Of a stretch of 64,000 nt of DNA, positions 26,966 through 34,434 are shown one piece after another. The stretch is from Herbaspirillum sp. SJZ107. Its GTDB lineage: Bacteria; Pseudomonadota; Gammaproteobacteria; Burkholderiales; Burkholderiaceae_D. A program made the position numbers and the translations under genes. Every line of letters starts with the position of its first letter. Position 1 is the stretch's first letter. The notes under the pieces were generated by a model that saw nothing but the letters and a program-made list of their open reading frames with translations, ran no database searches and was not told the DNA's origin. The stretch covers positions 682,001-746,000 of the forward strand of contig NZ_VFNH01000001.1 of assembly GCF_006715485.1 (NCBI RefSeq), in the 5' to 3' direction.

Positions 26966-28123
26966 ATGGTTCCAACCCAAGCCCCGTTGGTAAAAGTAAG
27001 CCCGGTCGCCAACGCCCAGAACGAGTGGGTCGCGCTGCTGCTCGGCAGCGCCGATGGCCAGGCCATCGATGCAGCCACCCTGCAGTCGCTGTTCGGCACG
27101 CCGGACCTGCTGGCCGCGGTGGCCCCGCTCGACTGCGTCCTGCTGCTGGACGACCCCGGCGCGCTGGCCCCATCCATCCTCGACCTGCTGCCGACCGGCC
27201 GCGTGCTGCTGGCGGTGGGCGCCGCCGCGCTGGCGCAGGAGGGCGCGGCGCGCCGGCTGACCGTCCTGCAGGAGGCCGGCTACCGGATCCTGGTCGACGG
27301 CGAGCCCGGACCGGCCCCGGCGGCGGCCTTGCGTACCGTCGCGCGCGATTGTGCGGCCGGCATGCCGCCGCCATCGCCGCTGTCCGCCCTGTTCGGCCCG
27401 CACCTGGCCAGGAACGTGGACAGCCGCGCATGCTTCCAGGCGTGCGAGAACGCCGGCTTCGGCTGGTTCCAGGGCGACTATCCGCTCGACCCGCCAGGCG
27501 CCCGCAGCGAGGAGGGTGGCTCGCGCAAGCGCCTCCTCACCCTGCTGGCCCTGTTGGCGCGCGACGCCGATTCGCGCGAGCTGGAGCGCCAGCTGAAGCA
27601 GGACCCGGCACTCTCCTACCACCTGCTGAAACTGGTGAACTCGGCCGCGTTCTCGTGCGGCACCGAGATCACCAGCTTCGGCCAGGCCATCACCCGCATC
27701 GGCCGGCGCCAGCTGCAGCGCTGGCTGCAACTGCTGCTGTACGCGCGCACCGGGGCCGATGGCCCGCCCAGCCCGCTGCTGCCGCTGGCGGCCCTGCGCG
27801 GCGCGCTGCTCGAGGCGCTCTGCAAGCAGGACGGCGGCGAGTGCGCCGCCCAGGACCAGGCCTTCATGGCCGGCGTGTTTTCGCTGCTGGACCGGCTGTT
27901 CCAGATGCCGATGGCCGCGGTCGTGGCCGACCTGCCGCTGCCGGGCGAGGTCGAAGCCCCACTGCTGCGGCAGGAAGGCCGGCTCGGGCAGCGCCTGCAG
28001 CTGGCGGCCGCCGGCCGTCCGGACCCGGCGCTGCTGGCCGCGGCCGGCGTCGACGCCGCCGATTGGTGGCAAGCCCAGCTCCATGCCCATCACTGGGCGA
28101 TCCAGGTGGTGCGCAATGTCTGA
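26966..28123 (+). CDS. EAL-like/HDOD signalling protein
   Basis: A 385-residue YuxH-type protein. The N-terminal half is a decayed EAL-like barrel without the catalytic EAL, DDFGTG or EGVE residues; it keeps the terminal FGWFQGDYPLDPP turn. The C-terminal half (about 185-380) is an HDOD domain with the LERQLKQDPALSYHLLKLVN block and ITSFGQAITRIGRRQLQRWLQL. HDOD proteins are usually non-enzymatic adaptors in signalling. It overlaps the GGDEF-EAL gene by 8 bases, so both are probably made together and may form a c-di-GMP sensing and turnover unit. Confidence 0.8.
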   Translation: MVPTQAPLVKVSPVANAQNEWVALLLGSADGQAIDAATLQSLFGTPDLLAAVAPLDCVLLLDDPGALAPSILDLLPTGRVLLAVGAAALAQEGAARRLTVLQEAGYRILVDGEPGPAPAAALRTVARDCAAGMPPPSPLSALFGPHLARNVDSRACFQACENAGFGWFQGDYPLDPPGARSEEGGSRKRLLTLLALLARDADSRELERQLKQDPALSYHLLKLVNSAAFSCGTEITSFGQAITRIGRRQLQRWLQLLLYARTGADGPPSPLLPLAALRGALLEALCKQDGGECAAQDQAFMAGVFSLLDRLFQMPMAAVVADLPLPGEVEAPLLRQEGRLGQRLQLAAAGRPDPALLAAAGVDAADWWQAQLHAHHWAIQVVRNV

Positions 28124-30176
28124 GCTGCACCTCACCGAACCGGCACCGCTCGACCTGGCCGCCAGCAGCGCCGCCGTCTGCGACGCCGTGCTCAAGCTGC
28201 GCGGCGCGCCACTGCATGCGGCGCTGGGACGCATCGCCGCGGCGCTGCTCGCCAGCCCCGAGGGCAGCTTCGACGCGGGAGCGGACCCGGTGTCCGCTCC
28301 GGAAGAGGGCACCTTGGAACAGGACGTGGTGGCCGGCGCAGAGCACTTCGGCCGCTACCGGGTGGCGGGCCGCAGCTACGGCGCGGACGACCGGCGCCAG
28401 CTCGACAGCCTGGCCGGCCTCACTGCCACGCTGCTGCAGGTGCACGCACTGGCCCAGCGCACGACCCACGCCTACGCCCAGGTCGAAGCCCAGCTCGCGC
28501 ACCAGTCGCAGATCCTCGACCAGATCCACGAATCGGTGCTGACCACCGACCTCATGGGCTACATCACCAGCTGGAACCGCGGCGCCGAGCAGCTGTTCGG
28601 CTACAGCGCACTGGAAGCGGTCGGCCGCCACATCCTGTTCCTGTACGCCGATGAAGACCCGCATCATCCACCGGAGGACATCCCGGACGCCTTCGCCGCG
28701 CAGGGCGGCCGCATGATGGAGGTACGGCGCCAAAAGAAGTCCGGTGAGGTCTTCTGGGCCAGCCTGTCGCTGTCGCCGCTGCGAGACCTCGAAGACCACC
28801 CGATCGGCCTGATCGCCTACCTCACCGACATCACCGAGCGCAAGCAGGCCGAAGAACGCCTGCACCACCTGGCCTACTACCAGGAACTCACCGGCCTGCC
28901 CAACCGCACCCTGTTCGGGCGCCTGGTCGAGCAGGCACTCACCGTCACCCAGCGCAACGACGCCATCGCCTGCGTGCTGTACATCGACCTGAACCGCTTC
29001 AAGCTGATCAACGGCACCCTCGGCCGCCGCGTCGGCGACGAACTGCTGCGCCGGGTGGCCGAGCGTTTCCGCGGCGTGCTGCGCGACGAAGACGTGGTGG
29101 CGCACCTGTCCGGCGACGAATTCGCCGTCGGCCTGTTCGACATCCGCCAGCACTTCGAAGCCACCACGGTCGCGCGAAAGCTGCAGGCCTGCCTGGCGGC
29201 GCCGTTGAAGGTCGGCGAGCACGAACTGCGCGTCGGCGCCAGCGTCGGCATCGCCGTCTACCCGCAGGACGGCCAGGATGCCGAAACCCTGCTGCGCATG
29301 GCCGACATCGCCATGCAGCGGGCCAAGGAAAAGGCCGACAACCCCGACCGCAGCGTCGCTTTCTACCGCATGGACATGAACGAAGGCATGCAGCAGCGCA
29401 TGCAGATCGAATCCGGCCTGCGCCACGCCCTCGGCCACGGCGAACTGGTGCTGCACTACCAGCCGAAATTCGAGATCGGCAGCAGCCGCCTGGTCGGCGC
29501 CGAAGCGCTGGTGCGCTGGCGCCATCCCCAGCGCGGCATGGTGCCGCCCGGCGACTTCATCCCGCTGGCCGAAAGCACCGGCCTGATCGTGCAGCTCGGC
29601 GAATGGGTGCTGGAACGCGCCTGCGCCCAGGCCGCGGTCTGGCAGGGCGCCGGCCTGCCGCCGTTCCGCCTGGCCGTCAACGTCTCGGCGCGCGAATTCA
29701 CGGCATCGCTGCCGGGCCGCGTGGCCGACACGCTGGCGCGCTACCGCCTCGACCCGTCCTGGCTCGAACTCGAGATCACCGAAAGCACGCTGATGCACGA
29801 CATCGACGACGTGATCGCCATCATGGACCGCATCAACGCCCTCGGCGTGGCGCTGTCGCTGGACGACTTCGGCACCGGCTACTCGTCGCTCAGCTACCTG
29901 AAGCGCTTCCCGATCAACACCCTCAAGATCGACCGCTCGTTCACCAACGGCTTGCCGGCGGATACCAGCGACTGCGCGATCGCCAGCACCATCATCAGCA
30001 TGGGGCGCAGGCTGGGCCACCGGGTGATCGCGGAAGGGGTGGAGACGCTGGAGCAGCTGGCATTCCTGAGCGAGGCAGGGTGCGACGAGGTGCAGGGCTA
30101 CCTGTATGCGAAGCCGCTGCCGGCCTATGAATTCGAGACCGGATTGCGTGAGAACTGGCTGTTGACGACCGGGTGA
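28116..30176 (+). CDS. PAS-GGDEF-EAL cyclic di-GMP protein
   Basis: A 686-residue soluble protein with a GAF-like or unassigned N-terminus (1-120), PAS (about 130-250, ESVLTTDLMGYITSWNRGAE), GGDEF (about 255-420) and EAL (about 430-675). The cyclase signature is SGDEF and the metal region reads YIDLNRFKLINGTLG, with Asn replacing the more common Asp. The EAL domain is complete: EALVRW, NVSAREF, ITESTLM, DDFGTGYSS, KIDRSF and EGVET. The likely net role is c-di-GMP phosphodiesterase, perhaps with GTP regulation through the GGDEF site. It starts inside the end of the HDOD gene. Confidence 0.88.
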   Translation: MSELHLTEPAPLDLAASSAAVCDAVLKLRGAPLHAALGRIAAALLASPEGSFDAGADPVSAPEEGTLEQDVVAGAEHFGRYRVAGRSYGADDRRQLDSLAGLTATLLQVHALAQRTTHAYAQVEAQLAHQSQILDQIHESVLTTDLMGYITSWNRGAEQLFGYSALEAVGRHILFLYADEDPHHPPEDIPDAFAAQGGRMMEVRRQKKSGEVFWASLSLSPLRDLEDHPIGLIAYLTDITERKQAEERLHHLAYYQELTGLPNRTLFGRLVEQALTVTQRNDAIACVLYIDLNRFKLINGTLGRRVGDELLRRVAERFRGVLRDEDVVAHLSGDEFAVGLFDIRQHFEATTVARKLQACLAAPLKVGEHELRVGASVGIAVYPQDGQDAETLLRMADIAMQRAKEKADNPDRSVAFYRMDMNEGMQQRMQIESGLRHALGHGELVLHYQPKFEIGSSRLVGAEALVRWRHPQRGMVPPGDFIPLAESTGLIVQLGEWVLERACAQAAVWQGAGLPPFRLAVNVSAREFTASLPGRVADTLARYRLDPSWLELEITESTLMHDIDDVIAIMDRINALGVALSLDDFGTGYSSLSYLKRFPINTLKIDRSFTNGLPADTSDCAIASTIISMGRRLGHRVIAEGVETLEQLAFLSEAGCDEVQGYLYAKPLPAYEFETGLRENWLLTTG

Positions 30177-30232
30177 GCTTGCCGGTTTGGGCTGCTCAGC
30201 CGTGTGGCTGGCCTTGGGGGCGCTTGTTTATG

Positions 30233-30238
30233 TATAAT
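30233..30238 (+). promoter_or_regulatory. -10 box of the tRNA-Ser gene
   Basis: Consensus TATAAT lies 14 bases ahead of the tRNA 5' end. No clear -35 hexamer is visible at the usual spacing. Confidence 0.65.
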
Positions 30239-30251
30239 GCCGGTTCCCCAA

Positions 30252-30341
30252 GGAAGCGTGGCCGAGTGGTTGAAGGCAGCAGTCTTGAAAACTGCCGACG
30301 GGGGAACCCGTTCGTGAGTTCGAATCTCACCGCTTCCGCCA
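30252..30341 (+). tRNA. tRNA-Ser (anticodon UGA)
   Basis: A 90-nt class II tRNA. The acceptor stem GGAAGCG (30252-30258) pairs with CGCTTCC (30331-30337), followed by G and an encoded CCA. The anticodon stem-loop is GCAGT-CTTGAAA-ACTGC with UGA at 30286-30288. A long variable arm and the TTCGAAT T-loop are present. It reads UCA codons. Its 3' end is repeated at 33765, consistent with use as an integration site. Confidence 0.97.
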
Positions 30342-30343
30342 AG
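30331..30343 (+). repeat. Candidate attL: tRNA-Ser 3' end direct repeat
   Basis: CGCTTCCGCCAAG, the last 11 tRNA bases plus two more, is repeated exactly at 33765-33777. Both copies are followed by ATGCA with one base of slippage, and then by a terminator hairpin. Confidence 0.6.
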
Positions 30344-30347
30344 ATGC

Positions 30348-30381
30348 AAAAAGAAAGCCGTCGAAAGACGGCTTTCTTTTT
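30348..30381 (+). terminator. Terminator after tRNA-Ser
   Basis: AAAGAAAGCCGTC and GACGGCTTTCTTT pair around a GAAA tetraloop and run into T residues. This is a strong intrinsic terminator 7 bases past the tRNA. Confidence 0.9.
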
Positions 30382-30565
30382 CAAGATCGAGCATTTGAAG
30401 CCCGTACTCGGTGAGCGTGAACTCAGCACCTCTTAAACTGGACGGCAGAATAATGATGGGGCGAGAACACTAAAAAGGTCAGAAAGTAAGCGAGTAGGCA
30501 GCTAGTGGCACAATGCCAGGGCAAGCTGCCAAGGAGTCCACTTTCTTTGTGTACGCTGGTATTAC

Positions 30566-31243
30566 TCAAAAGTAATCAGCCTGGTGCTTAATGTCCGCCC
30601 AGCGCGCTTTTGGATCATCAGGCGGTTTCCGCAATATCCGTTTTTCACCAGCAGCCTTCCGACGTGAGTTCTCATCCCAAGCAGCCCAGCCGCCTACGCG
30701 AACACCTCCATAAATTGTCGAGAGCGTCGCGACGTCCACTTCAAAATCTTGCATCAAGAACTTAAAGATGTTGTCCGCCGTTTCGCGCGGTAGATGCTGT
30801 TCCCAGTAAAGATAGTCGTGAACGACCGCGGCATAGACATATGGGCCGTCAGAGGGAAGAAGTGACCACAAAACGCGCGGAATGCTAGCAAAATCCGTAA
30901 CAAAACCTATTGGCACTACGACAGGCGCATAACTCCTCATTTGCGCGGCGTTAGATGGCGCCCATCCCATTAAAGCAGTAGTGTAATACATTCGATCAGC
31001 GAAGCGCCCAACTATCAATTGCCCTTTCGGTGTTTTCATAACTGGGGACATCGATTTTCCTGGCGTGTCGGAATCCGTCGACCGTACCCCTTCCTTCGTC
31101 ATCCACTCGCGCATGAATCGGTCTGCTGCTTCTCGGTCAGAATAGACGCCGCCGCCCGCCTCATTGGCAATGGCTTGCCGTTCAAGCGAAAAGGCAGCAC
31201 TTCCGACGCCAAACGCCTTAATAGCATTTCTCCTATTTACCAT
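30566..31243 (-). CDS. DUF1353 protein with probable Tat signal
   Basis: A 225-residue protein. The N-terminus MVNRRNAIKAFGVGSAAF looks like a twin-arginine export signal. The DUF1353 core follows, with the recognisable GFVTDFASIPRVLW and the histidine/aspartate pair in AAVVHDYLYWE (about residue 145). DUF1353 proteins occur in phages and bacteria and have no settled function; the conserved His/Asp suggests a hydrolase-like site. GGGAGG precedes the ATG at 31243. Its start overlaps the end of the caspase-like gene by 11 bases, so they form one operon. Base composition is visibly AT-richer than the flanking chromosome. Confidence 0.78.
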   Translation of the reverse strand: MVNRRNAIKAFGVGSAAFSLERQAIANEAGGGVYSDREAADRFMREWMTKEGVRSTDSDTPGKSMSPVMKTPKGQLIVGRFADRMYYTTALMGWAPSNAAQMRSYAPVVVPIGFVTDFASIPRVLWSLLPSDGPYVYAAVVHDYLYWEQHLPRETADNIFKFLMQDFEVDVATLSTIYGGVRVGGWAAWDENSRRKAAGEKRILRKPPDDPKARWADIKHQADYF

Positions 31244-32978
31244 TGAATCCTCCCGATGGATTTTTCCCTGCCGGCCAAAATAGCATTTCTCCATCCCCAG
31301 TGATTTTTCCAATCATGGGAATTTGCCTTGAATCCGTCTGCTTCGCGACTTCCCATTGAACGTAAACGAATAGTTGTGAAAGCGTCATCAGTCCATTTCT
31401 CATCAAATCACCTTCGCCATTAAGACCTTTTGCAAGAAAATGCGCGAAAATGCTCATGCCCAACGTCGGATCGATCTGAGCCTTTTGTGCCGCCATCCCT
31501 GCGGTGAGCATGAATGCCCCCTTCGGTACAGCCAGCTGCGAAAGATTAACGTGGGCGTGTGCTCCCGTTTTTTGGACCACGCCTAGACCGGAGAAGCAGC
31601 TGTCGACGGCAAAGAGTATTTGTTTCGCGTCTTGGCTATCTAACGCCTTTCTAGCATAGTGCTCAAGGTCTTTTAATTTGAAACATTTCACCTCAGGGGC
31701 TACCGTCGAGCAATCGGAAGTAGCGAGATACCCCTCCCTGGGGCTGTTTGGATCGGCGAAACCATGTGTTGAAAAATACACAAAAACCCTGTCATCACGT
31801 CTGGCCGATCCCACTAGCATAGCAAGTGCTTGAACAATCTCATCCCGGGTGACACGAGGTTTCGCGAGCACTGCCACTTCAAATCCGCTATCCGAAAGGA
31901 CTTTCTCTAATGACTGAATATCTGTCTGGATCTGTTTTTCATTAAATTTTGGAAACTGTGCGTCTGAAAATTCCCACATGCCTACCAGCAAGGCACGGCT
32001 TTTCTTATAGACTGCATCGTAACTTACAGCGGGCGGTTTAACTTCTAGGCCGATAGGCGCCTTGCTGATAGGTTGCGCAATATGCTCCTTAGGAACGTTA
32101 AATCGATATGTTGCACGCTGTGACTCTATCGTGTGCGCGTCACTTACATGCCGGGCCTCTACTTGGAACTCATGAATTCCTTTTTGCAAGAAGGCATAGC
32201 TGACCTGAACATCATCTGTCCAAACTCCAAACTGGTCATCGTACGGCTTTAGCTGATAACGATATTGCACTTTACCGTCTTTTCTCTGGAACTCAGGACC
32301 GATTTTCCAGCTAAATATAACTGGATTTTTTTGCATGCCCCCGATCTTTTCGGTATACGGTGGCACCTTGTCATTTATCCTCAAATATACTGTCGGAGTT
32401 TGGCTTGTAGTTGGTGCAGCGGCAGAGACAGTGAAGTCGACAACATCCTTGATCATCCCGTTGTATTGTATGAGGGTGCTGATGAAACCACTTCTGTCGA
32501 TCATACTGGGTTCGAACGACTGCCATATTTTGGTATTGTATGTCCGGCGCTGTGCCGTAAACTTAGGGACTCCGCCAAGCAGTAATTTGTAGCGTCCGGG
32601 CTTTGTTGGCGCCTTGAAGCTCACTTTGTACTCGGGCTCGTCATAATCACTTGGGCCCAAGTCTGCATGCTTTGGTAAACTTACAAGAATCCCGAGTATC
32701 AACCAACTATTCGCCGAGGCGTGCCGAACTACATCGGTTTTCGCACTTTTTGGAGCAATTCCGAGGCTGGCATATCCGTACTCATCTGAACCATAGGTAT
32801 ATTGTGAAACCCTAAAGCGGATTTCAACCATCGTCCCAGGTTTGACGATCGATGATCCATTCGAAAAAACAACAGAATCTAAATGTGGCACAAGCCCACC
32901 GGCATTTACCACACTCGGAATAAAAAAATACAAGACAATGCATCCAAGAAAATAGATTCTTGAAAAATATATCTTCAC
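31233..32978 (-). CDS. Secreted caspase-family (peptidase C14) protein
   Basis: A 581-residue predicted exported cysteine peptidase. The start is GTG at 32978, with GGAGA at 32985-32989, giving a signal peptide ending near PSVVNAGG. Residues about 25-330 form beta-rich, unassigned regions. The C14 domain (about 335-575) starts KKSRALLVGMWEFSDA and carries both catalytic residues: His in VYFSTHGFADP and Cys in LFAVDSCFSG. Unlike most bacterial defence caspases it is exported rather than cytoplasmic. It is coupled to the DUF1353 gene. AT-rich composition and the tRNA/IS remnants around it point to horizontal transfer. Confidence 0.85.
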   Translation of the reverse strand: MKIYFSRIYFLGCIVLYFFIPSVVNAGGLVPHLDSVVFSNGSSIVKPGTMVEIRFRVSQYTYGSDEYGYASLGIAPKSAKTDVVRHASANSWLILGILVSLPKHADLGPSDYDEPEYKVSFKAPTKPGRYKLLLGGVPKFTAQRRTYNTKIWQSFEPSMIDRSGFISTLIQYNGMIKDVVDFTVSAAAPTTSQTPTVYLRINDKVPPYTEKIGGMQKNPVIFSWKIGPEFQRKDGKVQYRYQLKPYDDQFGVWTDDVQVSYAFLQKGIHEFQVEARHVSDAHTIESQRATYRFNVPKEHIAQPISKAPIGLEVKPPAVSYDAVYKKSRALLVGMWEFSDAQFPKFNEKQIQTDIQSLEKVLSDSGFEVAVLAKPRVTRDEIVQALAMLVGSARRDDRVFVYFSTHGFADPNSPREGYLATSDCSTVAPEVKCFKLKDLEHYARKALDSQDAKQILFAVDSCFSGLGVVQKTGAHAHVNLSQLAVPKGAFMLTAGMAAQKAQIDPTLGMSIFAHFLAKGLNGEGDLMRNGLMTLSQLFVYVQWEVAKQTDSRQIPMIGKITGDGEMLFWPAGKNPSGGFNGK

Positions 32979-33062
32979 TGGTCTTCTCCAAGTGTTTTTA
33001 TGCTTCCTGGGGCTTTTCGATACTCGTATTGGATCAACCCACGCTGCTACGGTAGCTTGCAT

Positions 33063-33448
33063 ACAAGATCCTCGTTACCGTATAGTCAAGCCGGCAAGTT
33101 GAAGATGTCAACGGATAGTTCCAAAAATTTAATGCATGTTGTGGCGGCCGTCTACCGTCAATTAGCCTAGCACAGTCGTGACAGGCTAACGCGCTGATGA
33201 GATAGCCGCGCGATTCGCCAGGCACAGTCGATGTGAGTTCTTATGTATAGGAATACGACTGCGCATATAACCAGGGAAAACCCAAACCATCGAAGCAGTG
33301 AAGGTGTCGGAGAGCGGCACCTTCGCTGGGCAGTGCAAGAAAAAGGCGGCGCAGGTCAAGGAAACGTGCGAGCCGGCATGACCATGTTGCTGGTCGGTCG
33401 CAAGCACGGCATCAAGTGCAAGCCAGTTGTTTAATTGTCGCAGTCTGC
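33063..33448. other. AT-rich non-coding stretch upstream of the caspase operon
   Basis: About 390 bases with no convincing gene on either strand. It probably includes the caspase operon promoter and decayed mobile-element sequence joining the IS630 remnant. Short frames (for example 33243-33434) have no recognisable domain. Confidence 0.5.
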
Positions 33449-33643
33449 CAGTGGGCCCGACGCGGACTGTACCTGTACTATTTGCCGCCCTACAGTCTAG
33501 AACTCAACCACATTGAGATCCTGTGGAAGCATGCCAAGTATTTCTGGTGCCGCTTCGTCGCCGAGAACGGCGCAGATCTCGTTGACGAGATTTAGGCCTT
33601 GATGAGAGATTTCGGAAGTAAGTTCACAATAAATTTCGCGTGA
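33449..33643 (+). pseudogene. IS630-family transposase C-terminal remnant
   Basis: The frame reads QWARRGLYLYYLPPYSLELN and then HIEILWKHAKYFWCRF, the end of the DDE domain of IS630 transposases (normally LPPYSPELNPIE..WK). An in-frame TAG at 33593-33595 interrupts it before the expected tail ALMRDFGSKFTINF, which ends at 33643. The N-terminal two thirds of the transposase are missing. It is too short and broken to function, and marks past mobile-element activity in this segment. Confidence 0.75.
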
Positions 33644-33764
33644 CTACTTAGGGCACGCCCTATCGAGGCTCTTACCTCACGTCGATTCACAAATTTGGCG
33701 CGGGGGTAAAAGCGTGGGTAAATCCAAAAAATCCGCTTTCCTCATAGGAAAGGTGGGCGAACAT

Positions 33765-33777
33765 CGCTTCCGCCAAG
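33765..33777 (+). repeat. Candidate attR: copy of the tRNA-Ser 3' end
   Basis: An exact 13-base copy of CGCTTCCGCCAAG from the tRNA-Ser end, again followed by ATGCA. The bases upstream do not form a second tRNA. A terminator hairpin follows directly, as expected for the original chromosomal sequence downstream of the tRNA. Confidence 0.6.
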
Positions 33778-33787
33778 CATGCACAGA

Positions 33788-33822
33788 TAAGCCCTTGTCT
33801 ATCAAGGGCTTTTTTATTTATG
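33788..33822 (+). terminator. Terminator downstream of the tRNA-end copy
   Basis: AAGCCCTTG and CAAGGGCTT pair around TCTAT and are followed by TTTTTAT. It has no gene of its own just upstream, which fits a displaced tRNA terminator. Confidence 0.8.
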
Positions 33823-33831
33823 TGGCTTTGG

Positions 33832-34170
33832 TCAGCGCAACAGCCCCATGTGAATCAATATGGCGAGCCAGGTTCCGAACCATACGAAATGCAACACGAC
33901 GATGGACCAGAATATCCAGGCCCACGTGCCGGTGTGGGGTTGATTCCGCGCCGCCAGATACCGACGCCTTCGTATGCCCGTCATGTTTTGGATCTGCCCG
34001 AGCAGGCCTGCTCCAATCAGATACACGACATAGGATGGCAGAAACCGATTTTTGATCCAGTCCGATAGATCTTTATAGGACAGCAAGAGAAGTCCAAGAA
34101 CAAAGATCCCTAGTATCGCAAGAAAATAGCGATCGTTCTTTGATATCGAAGTGAGAAGTGATTCGTTCAT
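33832..34170 (-). CDS. Hypothetical three-helix membrane protein
   Basis: A 112-residue protein with three likely membrane segments: YFLAILGIFVLGLLLLSY (about 15-32), LPSYVVYLIGAGLLGQI (about 44-60) and WIFWSIVVLHFVWFGTWLAI (about 85-104). A basic RRRRY cluster lies between helices two and three. GGAGG lies before the ATG at 34170. The ATG overlaps the stop of the upstream frame (ATGA), suggesting coupling. I do not recognise the family. It lies just outside the candidate att copy. Confidence 0.6.
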   Translation of the reverse strand: MNESLLTSISKNDRYFLAILGIFVLGLLLLSYKDLSDWIKNRFLPSYVVYLIGAGLLGQIQNMTGIRRRRYLAARNQPHTGTWAWIFWSIVVLHFVWFGTWLAILIHMGLLR

Positions 34171-34424
34171 CCACGCCTCCTGGGCATGTGCTCGGACGGT
34201 GCTTGGAATAGTAACGTTTTGCCACTGACATCGTTGCGATCAACCGGCAGACCTAGTAGAACAGATAGCGCCGGCTTGACCATTGCTGATTGCTGGACTT
34301 GACCCTCTGGCACCGGGTTAGACGAGAGGCTGGTGCCGTAGAGCGAGCAACTAAGCAGCCGCCCTCGATGAACGAATCCGGCAACCAAGATGTCGCCGTC
34401 GGCGCCCAGTGCCAGGCCGGTCAC
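34167..34424 (-). CDS. Hypothetical protein, possibly the truncated end of a beta-propeller protein
   Basis: An 85-residue frame starting GTG at 34424 without a visible ribosome-binding site, 11 bases after the stop of the upstream lipoprotein gene. Its beginning, TGLALGADGDILVAGFVHRG, resembles a delta-60/SBBP-type beta-propeller strand, so this may be the tail of a lost larger gene fused by deletion rather than an intact gene. It overlaps the next gene by four bases. Confidence 0.35.
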   Translation of the reverse strand: MTGLALGADGDILVAGFVHRGRLLSCSLYGTSLSSNPVPEGQVQQSAMVKPALSVLLGLPVDRNDVSGKTLLFQAPSEHMPRRRG

Positions 34425-34434
34425 CCCAAGGCAC

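Noticed and set aside
30566..31243. Prophage call based on DUF1353
   Set aside because: No other phage gene (integrase, terminase, capsid, lysis) is present, and the protein has its own export signal.
33765..33777. A second tRNA gene at the repeat
   Set aside because: Only the 3' 11 bases are tRNA-like; there is no anticodon or D arm upstream.
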